From positions 1-11,775 of the forward strand of contig JBDSTZ010000426.1 in the NCBI GenBank assembly GCA_039927975.1: DNA of 11,775 bases, read 5' to 3'. Below the pieces are notes generated by a model. That model was given only the letters and a program-made list of their open reading frames with translations, was not told the origin of the DNA and did no database searches. Position numbers and translations under genes: made by a program. Source of the DNA: JBDSTZ01 sp039927975. Its GTDB lineage: Bacteria > Pseudomonadota > Gammaproteobacteria > Burkholderiales > Burkholderiaceae_D. This document shows, piece by piece, positions 6,568-11,775 of this stretch (the first letter of the stretch is position 1; the number at the start of each line of letters is the position of its first letter).

Positions 6568-8236
6568 TCGAGCCTACCCATGCTTTGACTACGTTGGCGA
6601 CGATGCGCGGATCTTCCTTGGCCAGGTTCTTGGCCATCTGGAGGTTTTCGCGATAGCCCTTGGCCTGCGACTGCTCCATCTCTTCGAGCTGGGTGCGGGC
6701 GATCACGGCCTCGGCGTCCTCCTCGGCGCTGCGCGCGGCGATGCGCTGGGGCGGTTCCTCGGCGATCTCGTCGAGCTTGCGGAAGATCGGCCGCATCATC
6801 GGCCGCAGGATGCGGAAGAAAATATACATGATGGCCAGCGCGACGGCCGCAAAGCGCGCGATCTGCCAGGCCATGGCGATATTGTCCGGGTTGCGCCACC
6901 ACTCGATGACGGCGGGCGGCTCGACCGGCTTGTCGACGCCTTCGAACGGCGCGTTGGTCACGTTGAGGGTGTCGCCGCGGGTCTGCGAATAGCCCATCGC
7001 CTGCTTGACCAGCTCATTGATCTGCGCCACTTCGGCCGCGGTCAGCGGCTTGATCGACACCTTGCCGGTCCTGGCGTCGACCAGCCGCCGGTAGTTGACC
7101 ACCACGCCGACCGACAGGCGCTTGACGCCGCCCATCGCCTTTTGCTCGTAGCGCAGGGTCTTGTCGACTTCGTAATTGGTGGTCGAATCCTTGCGGGTCG
7201 GGCCGGCGCCGGCGGCGGCTGGGGCGGGCGCGGCGGTGCCGGCGGTGATCGGCGCGGTGGCATTGCCCGGCGGCTGGTTCGACAGCGCGCCCGGCACACC
7301 GGCGGCCGGCGACGACGCTCCGCCCGCTTCCGACGATTGCTGGCTGCGGATGGCCGACGCTTCCGGCGGCGAATTCGGCTTGTAGCTTTCGGCGGCGGTG
7401 TCGACCTGGGCGAAGTCGACGTCGGCGGTCGCCTCGGCGCGCACATTGCCCTGGCCGACCAGCGGCACGATCAGCGACTCGACCTGCTTGACGATGTTCT
7501 CCTGCAGCTGGGAGACGTATTTGAGCTGGTTCGGGTCGAGCGACTTGGCGCCGTTCTGCTTGCTGGTGTCCGACAGCAGATTGCCGTTCTGGTCGACTAC
7601 GGTCACGTTCGACGGCGGCAGTTCCGGCACGCTGGAGGCGACCAGGTGGACGATCGCGCTGACCTGGGCCGGCTCGATCGAACGCCCGGGCTGCAGGTTG
7701 AGCAGGACCGAGGCGGTCGGCTTTTGCGCCTCGCGCACGAACACCGACGGTTTCGGCAGCGCCAGGTGGACGCGCGCCGAACCGACCGCCGCCAGCGACT
7801 GGATCGAGCGCGCCAGTTCGCCTTCGAGCGAGCGCTGGTAATTGACCTGTTCGAGAAATTGCGAGACCCCCAGCTTCTGGTTTTCCATCAGCTCGAAGCC
7901 GACATTGCCGCCTTTCGGCAAGCCTTGCGCGGCCAGTTTCAGGCGCACGTCGTGGACCTGGTTGGCCGGCACCAGGATCGCCGTGCCGCCGTCGGAGAAT
8001 TTGTACTTGACCGCCATCTGGTCGAGCGAGGCGGTGATGGCGCCGCCGTCGCGGTCGCTGTAATTGGAAAACAGCACCCTGTATTCGGGCTGCTGGGCGT
8101 ACATCCACAGCGCGGCGATGATCGCCAGCACCACCGCGATGCCGGCGCCGAGCGCGATATTGCGGCCGAACGCGGTCTGCAGGAAGGGCGTAGGTCCGCT
8201 GCTGGTGATGTCGACTTGATCTTCCGCTGCTGCCAT
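6560..8236 (-). CDS. fliF: Flagellar MS-ring protein FliF
   Basis: FliF builds the membrane-supramembrane ring that founds the basal body and houses the export gate. The start chosen is ATG 8236 (558 residues); an upstream in-frame TTG at 8266 has no ribosome site. A first membrane helix is at about 26-46, followed by the YscJ-like ring-building domains (LFSNYSDRDGGAI, later QKLGVSQFLEQVNYQRSLEGE and VHLALPKPSVF). A low-complexity Ala/Gly/Pro/Ser segment at about 303-348 fits the variable insertion in the beta-collar part. A second membrane helix at about 455-475 is followed by a cytoplasmic tail of about 80 residues ending WVGSNE, the FliG-binding end. It heads the minus-strand fliFGHIJK operon and is transcribed away from fliE. 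Confidence 0.98.
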   Translation of the reverse strand: MAAAEDQVDITSSGPTPFLQTAFGRNIALGAGIAVVLAIIAALWMYAQQPEYRVLFSNYSDRDGGAITASLDQMAVKYKFSDGGTAILVPANQVHDVRLKLAAQGLPKGGNVGFELMENQKLGVSQFLEQVNYQRSLEGELARSIQSLAAVGSARVHLALPKPSVFVREAQKPTASVLLNLQPGRSIEPAQVSAIVHLVASSVPELPPSNVTVVDQNGNLLSDTSKQNGAKSLDPNQLKYVSQLQENIVKQVESLIVPLVGQGNVRAEATADVDFAQVDTAAESYKPNSPPEASAIRSQQSSEAGGASSPAAGVPGALSNQPPGNATAPITAGTAAPAPAAAGAGPTRKDSTTNYEVDKTLRYEQKAMGGVKRLSVGVVVNYRRLVDARTGKVSIKPLTAAEVAQINELVKQAMGYSQTRGDTLNVTNAPFEGVDKPVEPPAVIEWWRNPDNIAMAWQIARFAAVALAIMYIFFRILRPMMRPIFRKLDEIAEEPPQRIAARSAEEDAEAVIARTQLEEMEQSQAKGYRENLQMAKNLAKEDPRIVANVVKAWVGSNE

Positions 8237-8521
8237 GGTGGTGGTTCCGAGAGCGAGTTGGCCCAAAGAGTGAATGTATCCCGCCTGTTCGGCCGGCCGG
8301 ACGGCGCCTGGCTGCTGATGGTACGGGTCTCAAACACAATTATGGCGTGGCGACCGCCAATCCAATCGCTGAAACAGAGCGCGGTTTCGGCGCCTGCTCG
8401 GCCGGGTGGATGGCGAGCGCGCTGTTATTCTGACAGCCTGAGTTCGCTTGTTTGTGCATTGTACTCGCGTGCACGGGCAAATGAACGGGCAACCGAGCGA
8501 GGTGGGTATGAGGAGTTTTCC
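8237..8521. promoter_or_regulatory. Divergent fliF / fliE control region
   Basis: This 285-bp gap separates the start of fliF (minus) from that of fliE (plus), so promoters for both should lie here by position. On the plus strand CTGACA at 8430-8435 is a possible -35 for fliE, with no good -10 at the right spacing. On the minus strand CATAAT at 8339-8344 is a possible -10 for fliF, about 100 bp upstream of its ATG, with a poor -35. No clear sigma-28, sigma-54 or FlhDC consensus could be recognised by eye. The region otherwise holds no gene. Confidence 0.5.
8511..8515 (+). promoter_or_regulatory. Ribosome binding site of fliE
   Basis: AGGAG lies 6 bp before ATG 8522. It fixes the fliE start inside a plus-strand frame that otherwise stays open far upstream through sequence antisense to fliF and fliG. 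Confidence 0.85.
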
Positions 8522-8887
8522 ATGAACGTAGGCGCATTCGACAGCAGCCGGATCGAAGCCATGATGGCGCAACTGAAGGCGGCGGCGACCCGGCCGGCCG
8601 GCGAGGCGTCGCCGCTTGGCGGTGTGGGGCCGGCGGCCGGCGCCGGCGTCGGCGGGGCGCCGAAGGTCGACTTCGCCGACGCCCTGAAAGCTTCGCTGGG
8701 CGAGGTCAGCGGCAGCCAGATCAAGGCCGACCAGATGGGCCAGAAGTTCGCGCTCGGCGACGACAGCGTGAGCCTGTCGGACACCATGATCGCGATGCAA
8801 AAAGCCAGTATCAATTTCCAGGCGACGGTGCAGGTGCGCAACAAACTGGTCTCGGCGTATCACGAGATCATGAATATGCAGGTGTGA
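8522..8887 (+). CDS. fliE: Flagellar hook-basal body complex protein FliE
   Basis: FliE is the small adaptor that joins the MS ring and export gate to the rod. The 121-residue product starts at ATG 8522 behind a strong AGGAG. Residues 1-20 are a helix (FDSSRIEAMMAQLKAAA). An Ala/Gly/Pro-rich linker follows at about 21-46. The conserved C-terminal half comes next, with VDFADALKASLGEV and then the family signature VSLSDTMIAMQKASINFQAT and VQVRNKLVSAYHEIMNMQV at the end. It is the only plus-strand gene in the window, divergent from fliF as in enteric bacteria, and it converges on ycgR with a 36-bp gap. Product length and ending fit the family. Confidence 0.96.
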   Translation: MNVGAFDSSRIEAMMAQLKAAATRPAGEASPLGGVGPAAGAGVGGAPKVDFADALKASLGEVSGSQIKADQMGQKFALGDDSVSLSDTMIAMQKASINFQATVQVRNKLVSAYHEIMNMQV

Positions 8888-8889
8888 TG

Positions 8890-8904
8890 CCGGCGCGGCG
8901 CCGG
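8890..8904. repeat. GC-rich inverted repeat in the convergent fliE/ycgR gap
   Basis: CCGGCGC-G-GCGCCGG is a perfect 7-bp inverted repeat around one base (effective stem CCGGC/GCCGG with a 5-base loop). It sits in the 36 bp between the ends of fliE and ycgR, where a terminator would be expected for one or both. There is no T-run on either side, so it is not a canonical intrinsic terminator. Confidence 0.4.
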
Positions 8905-8923
8905 CGCGGCGTCGTCAATAGCC

Positions 8924-9682
8924 TTAGCCGAGGCCGGCGATGCGGGCGTTGCGCTCGCGTTCCAGCTTGGTGATGTAGCGTTGCACGTTCGCCATGTTGC
9001 CGCGCGAAATGTCGACAAACTGGCAACCGAGGCGGCGGTTGGATTTATTGTTCAGCAAGGTCAGATCGAGCGAATTGCGGATCTGCAGGGTGGTCGCCAC
9101 CGGGCCCACCTCGGGCAGGTCGAGCCGGCAACCCGGATAGCTCAGGCCGATCGTATTCCCCAGGATCAGCTTATTGTCGAGAATGGCGATGCCGCCGCAG
9201 CTGATGTCCGACAGCGGAAAGGCGTTGCTGCCGCCGCCCAGCTCTTCGGGCATGGGAATGGTCACCATCACCGGATTGCTGACCGGGGTGGCCATGCGGT
9301 AGTACTCGCGCCGCTGCAGGCGGATCAGGCTGGCCGGAATGGCAATCCGCAACGCCGGGCCGCCGTCGAACACCACTTCACTGACTTGCTCGCTGGCGAA
9401 CAGGATGCGGATCTTGTCGAGCGTGGTTTCAAACGCCACCCGGCCGGCGGCCAGGATGCGGGTATTCTGTTCGCGGTTGATGGAACGGTCGAGGATCACG
9501 GCGTTGCTGTCGGGATCGACCGCGAGGATCGAGGTGACGCAGACATCGGCTTCGCCATGGATCAGCATGCGGATCAGCTGGTTCTTCTCGCCCAGGCTGC
9601 GCAGCAGCGCGATCACTTCCCGGCGCGACTCCACTTGGTAGTCGTGCCAGTTTTCCAGGACGGAGTCGTTCAGTGCTTGCAT
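8924..9682 (-). CDS. ycgR: YcgR-type c-di-GMP-binding flagellar brake protein (PilZ domain)
   Basis: YcgR binds cyclic di-GMP and then slows the motor by acting on FliG/FliM or MotA. The 252-residue product has an N-terminal YcgR domain (about 20-115) and a C-terminal PilZ domain. The PilZ ligand motifs are both intact: RREYYR at 124-129 (RxxxR pattern with R125 and R129) and DISCGG at 159-164 (DxSxxG). The start chosen is ATG 9682, giving MQALNDSVLENW, with GGCAGG 6 bp upstream. A longer open frame reaches 9811 but would overlap the flhB-like gene by about 100 bp and has low-quality sequence for this family. It is the last gene of the fliS-fliT-fliK-like-flhB-like run, with a 28-bp gap before it. 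Binding is inferred from the motifs. Confidence 0.93.
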   Translation of the reverse strand: MQALNDSVLENWHDYQVESRREVIALLRSLGEKNQLIRMLIHGEADVCVTSILAVDPDSNAVILDRSINREQNTRILAAGRVAFETTLDKIRILFASEQVSEVVFDGGPALRIAIPASLIRLQRREYYRMATPVSNPVMVTIPMPEELGGGSNAFPLSDISCGGIAILDNKLILGNTIGLSYPGCRLDLPEVGPVATTLQIRNSLDLTLLNNKSNRRLGCQFVDISRGNMANVQRYITKLERERNARIAGLG

Positions 9683-9710
9683 CAATGACCTGCCGTTGTC
9701 GAAAAAATCG

Positions 9711-10139
9711 CTAAGGATCGCGCGTGAGGGGCATGCCCGGCGCGGCGGGCAGGACGCCGCCGCTCTTTTGCCCAGATTCAATATGATATAGCCAGGCCAG
9801 CAGTTCCGCAATCGCCCGATACAGCGCCGGTGGAATCTCGCGGTCGAGGTCGACGTCCATCAGCAGCGCCACCAGCTCTTTTGATTCGTGGACGAACACG
9901 CCGGCCTCGCGCGCGCGCTCGATGATCTGGGTCGCGACCAGGCCCTTGCCCTTGGCGACGATCTTCGGCGCCGGGTCGCCGTTGGCGTAGGCCAGCGCCA
10001 CCGCGCTCTGCTGGCGGCGCAGCGGCGCGCCCGCCGGCTCGGCCGGCGCTTTCGGCGGCGTGTTGGTCGGGCCGTTGATCGGCGTGTTCATCGGCTCACT
10101 CATCGGCGTGCTCATCGGCGTGCTCATCGGCGTGCTCAT
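9711..10139 (-). CDS. FlhB C-terminal-domain-like protein (EscU/YscU/HrcU export-switch family, no membrane part)
   Basis: The product resembles only the cytoplasmic C-terminal domain of FlhB, which governs substrate specificity in flagellar export. From ATG 10139 it has 142 residues. Residues 45-120 carry the FlhB-type core SAVALAYANGDPAPKIVAKG, then IIERAREAGVFVHE, VDLDREIPPALYRAIAELLAW. No membrane segment exists. The autocleavage NPTH of full FlhB is absent; the equivalent place reads RRQQS, so it looks like the cleaved FlhB-CC half and cannot self-cleave. Comparable proteins are B. subtilis YlqH and H. pylori FlhX. The N-terminus is a MSTP repeat made by a 12-bp tandem repeat, so ATG 10127, 10115 or 10103 could also be used; ATG 10103 gives an 8-bp overlap with the upstream stop and 130 residues. 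Its exact role is not established here. Confidence 0.9.
   Translation of the reverse strand: MSTPMSTPMSTPMSEPMNTPINGPTNTPPKAPAEPAGAPLRRQQSAVALAYANGDPAPKIVAKGKGLVATQIIERAREAGVFVHESKELVALLMDVDLDREIPPALYRAIAELLAWLYHIESGQKSGGVLPAAPGMPLTRDP
10056..10139 (-). repeat. 12-bp tandem repeat, dual-coding across a gene overlap
   Basis: On the minus strand three perfect copies of ATGAGCACGCCG (10139-10104) are followed by degenerate units ATGAGTGAGCCG (10103-10092), ATGAACACGCCG (10091-10080), ATCAACGGCCCG and ACCAACACGCCG (to 10056). In the frame of the flhB-like gene they read MSTP-type repeats. In the frame of the upstream fliK-like gene they read DEHA repeats until TGA at 10098-10096. Because 12 is a multiple of 3, gain or loss of a unit would change both proteins without a frameshift. 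Confidence 0.9.
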
Positions 10140-11316
10140 CGGCGCCGACAGCGCCGGGCGCGGCGGTGATCGCCAGCGAGGCGGCCGGGGTACCGGCGGC
10201 CTCCAGCGCCGCGTTGAGGCCGCCGGCGTGGCGCCGCAGCAGCGCGCTCACCTCGCCGCTGCCGGCCTCCAATGCGATGTGCAGCTGGTCGCCGCGCATG
10301 ACCAGCGTCGCGCCGATCTCGCCGAGCAGGGCGAACCGCAGCCGCAGGCCGCTGCGCCAGCCGGGCGCCGGCGCCTCGTCGCCGCCGTGGCCGCGCTCGG
10401 GCGCATCCTTGTGAATGTCCCATTGCATCTGCTGGCCGGGCCAGACTTCACCCTGCCAGGCGACCCGGCCCTGCTCGTGCGAGAGCAGCTGCATGTTGAT
10501 GAACTGGGCGGTGGCGGCGTCGCTCGCCGGCGCCGCCTGGCGCGCCAGCGCGTCCGGCGTGCGCGCGCCGGCCGCCCGCATCTGCGGCTCGTCGGCCAGG
10601 TCGGTCAGCGCGCGTTCGCCGCCGGCCCATTCGGCCACGTGCGATTCATAGAACAGGCCGCTCTTGCCGATCGCGTCCTTGAGGGCGCCGGCCATGTGCT
10701 CGGGCGCCACGCGCGGGGTCGGCGCGACCGGCGCGCTCGCTTGAAGCGCGCGCGGCGCGGCGCCGCCATCCTGCGCCGCGCCCAGCACGCTCGACAGCAG
10801 TTTGGCGGTCTCGCTGAGGGTGGCCGGCGCGCTTTTGGCGTCGAGCTGGGGCAGTTGGGCGGCCGGCACCAGCGGCGCGCGGCTGAGCAGCGCGGCGGCG
10901 TAAGAGAGCGGGCGCTGCGGCGCCGGCGCGGCGTCGGCCTGGCCGGCCGCTTCGGCGTGCGCGGCCGCCTCCGACAGCGTGGCGGCGTCGGCCAGCACCG
11001 TGTGGGCGCCGGCGTCGCCGGCCAGCTGCAGCTGGAAGGTCGGGCGCGGACCGGCCGACACCAGCGTCAGCGGCACCTGCTGGCCGACCTGGACCCCGGC
11101 CGGCAGCGGCATGCGCGCGGCGGTGCCGGCCACCTTCACGAGGAAGGTGCCGTCGGTCAGTTTGGAGAGGATCTCGCCTTGCAGCGACTTGCCGACCAGG
11201 CCGGCCAGCGCGCGCTCGAAGGCTTGCTGGCGGGCGTCGCCGACCGGCTGCAGCGCGGCCGGGGCGTCGACCCGGCCGACCGGGTTGATCTTGAGGCTGT
11301 CAGCGGGCGGCAGCAT
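10096..11316 (-). CDS. Second FliK-like flagellar hook-length control family protein
   Basis: The 406-residue product from ATG 11316 has the layout of FliK-family proteins. An N-terminal folded part (about 30-100) contains LTDGTFLVKVAGTAARMPLP followed by VGQQVPLTLVSAGPRPTFQL. The middle is Ala/Pro-rich, and a C-terminal Flg_hook-like domain at about 305-385 includes LRLRFALLGEIGATLVMRG and LLRRHAGGLNAALEAAG. The LNPPDLG signature of the canonical FliK at 1597-2916 is replaced by RFALLGEIG. The last 15 residues (392-406) are a DEHA repeat encoded by the 12-bp tandem repeat, overlapping the flhB-like gene by 44 bp. No ribosome site is clear. The pairing with an FlhB-C-like gene parallels B. 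subtilis ylqG-ylqH. It may take part in export switching, but the hook ruler is more likely the other FliK. Confidence 0.82.
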   Translation of the reverse strand: MLPPADSLKINPVGRVDAPAALQPVGDARQQAFERALAGLVGKSLQGEILSKLTDGTFLVKVAGTAARMPLPAGVQVGQQVPLTLVSAGPRPTFQLQLAGDAGAHTVLADAATLSEAAAHAEAAGQADAAPAPQRPLSYAAALLSRAPLVPAAQLPQLDAKSAPATLSETAKLLSSVLGAAQDGGAAPRALQASAPVAPTPRVAPEHMAGALKDAIGKSGLFYESHVAEWAGGERALTDLADEPQMRAAGARTPDALARQAAPASDAATAQFINMQLLSHEQGRVAWQGEVWPGQQMQWDIHKDAPERGHGGDEAPAPGWRSGLRLRFALLGEIGATLVMRGDQLHIALEAGSGEVSALLRRHAGGLNAALEAAGTPAASLAITAAPGAVGADEHADEHADEHADE

Positions 11317-11352
11317 GGCCGGGGGAATGCGCTGGCGCTAGCGGGCCCGGCC

Positions 11353-11682
11353 TCAAGCGGCGCCGTAGGCGCTGGCCAGGCGGCGCTCGGCGCCGGTGCT
11401 GCCGATCAGGGCCGACAGCCTGGCCATCCACGGCATGGTCAGGTCGCGGATCTTGCGGTCGTCGTCGAGCATCTTGCGGATCGCCTGCACCTTGCGTTCG
11501 CGGCTGGCGCCGACCAGCGCGACCGGCTGTTCGTTGTCCTTGAGCTGGGCGACGTAGCCGGCGCACTGCTGTTCGAGCACGACCAGGCGGTCCCAGTCGC
11601 TGGCGCTGGCGGCCTGCACCATCTGCTCGGTGATGCCGACCATCGCTTCGTATACCGATACCACTTCTTGACTAGTCATCAT
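11353..11682 (-). CDS. fliT: FliT-like flagellar export chaperone
   Basis: FliT family proteins are small helical chaperones for the filament cap FliD, and in enterics they also regulate FlhDC. The product is 109 residues from ATG 11682 (MMTSQEVVSVYEAMVGITEQ), nearly all helical, with DRLVVLEQQCAGYVAQLKD and RERKVQAIRKMLDDDRKIRDL typical of the family. Alternative starts are ATG 11679 and GTG 11691; the latter would overlap the fliS stop by 4 bp (GTGA). Sequence conservation in FliT is low, so the name relies on size, helix pattern and its place directly after fliS. The fliK-like gene follows after 36 bp. Confidence 0.85.
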   Translation of the reverse strand: MMTSQEVVSVYEAMVGITEQMVQAASASDWDRLVVLEQQCAGYVAQLKDNEQPVALVGASRERKVQAIRKMLDDDRKIRDLTMPWMARLSALIGSTGAERRLASAYGAA

Positions 11683-11687
11683 TGCTA

Positions 11688-11775
11688 TCACGCGCTCACG
11701 AGGGTGGAAGAGGAACTGCGGGGGGCGGCGTCGGGCGGCGCCACGGCGGCGGTGCCGCCGATGGCGTTCCAGGCG
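11688..11775 (-). CDS. fliS: Flagellin export chaperone FliS (partial, C-terminal 28 residues only)
   Basis: The minus-strand frame enters at the right edge and ends at TGA 11690-11688. The visible protein reads AWNAIGGTAAV followed by a Pro/Ala/Ser tail ending STLVSA. The AWNAI segment fits the C-terminal end of FliS, which commonly finishes with a helix ending in xAWxxI, and fliS-fliT is the standard order. FliS is the cytoplasmic chaperone that keeps flagellin unpolymerised until export. Only the end of the gene is in the window, so the call leans on gene order. The stop is within 10 bp of every possible fliT start, which implies one transcript. Confidence 0.75.
   Translation of the reverse strand, partial: AWNAIGGTAAVAPPDAAPRSSSSTLVSA

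Noticed and set aside
5915..8887. A 990-codon open frame on the plus strand spanning the antisense of fliG and fliF and ending with fliE
   Set aside because: The upstream part is antisense to two certain genes and has no recognisable domain. Only the last 121 codons, after the AGGAG-ATG at 8511-8524, are a real gene (fliE). It is not a fusion.
9683..9811. N-terminal extension of the ycgR frame up to 9811
   Set aside because: It would overlap the flhB-like coding end by about 100 bp; the ATG at 9682 has a ribosome site and gives the normal family length.

Overview
The window is a high-GC chromosomal segment holding a core flagellar gene cluster. Gene order, the A/G/P-rich protein composition, and the combination of FliT, a second FliK-like protein, a stand-alone FlhB C-terminal protein and a YcgR protein suggest a betaproteobacterium of the Burkholderiales, most likely an Oxalobacteraceae member such as Massilia. 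The genus is inferred from pattern memory and was not tested.

Layout from left to right. Positions 1-1238 (minus strand) hold fliM, cut by the left edge, and fliL: rotor switch protein and stator-associated membrane protein. Positions 1239-1596 are a gene-free gap of about 360 bp containing a large inverted repeat made of two dRS3-like units plus a third partial unit. Positions 1597-8236 (minus strand) hold the compact operon fliF-fliG-fliH-fliI-fliJ-fliK: MS ring, switch, export ATPase with its regulator and stalk protein, and hook-length ruler. FliF/FliG, FliG/FliH and FliH/FliI overlap by 4-8 bp. Positions 8237-8521 are the divergent fliF/fliE control region, and 8522-8887 (plus strand) is fliE. 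Positions 8924-11775 form a second minus-strand operon read fliS (partial) - fliT - fliK-like - flhB C-terminal-like - ycgR.

Together the genes encode the base of the flagellar motor (FliF, FliE, FliG, FliM, FliL), the cytoplasmic export engine (FliH, FliI, FliJ), hook-length and substrate switching (FliK, with a second FliK-like protein and a detached FlhB-type switch domain), export chaperones (FliS, FliT) and a c-di-GMP brake (YcgR).

No clearly new system is visible. The most unusual structure is a 12-bp tandem repeat lying across the overlap of the fliK-like and flhB-like genes. It is translated in two frames, as DEHA repeats and as MSTP repeats, and it places several in-frame ATG codons at the start of the flhB-like gene. 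The FliK-like/FlhB-C-like pair and the inverted repeat splitting fliK from fliL are the other points worth checking. The very long plus-strand reading frames opposite the fli genes are GC-driven shadows.
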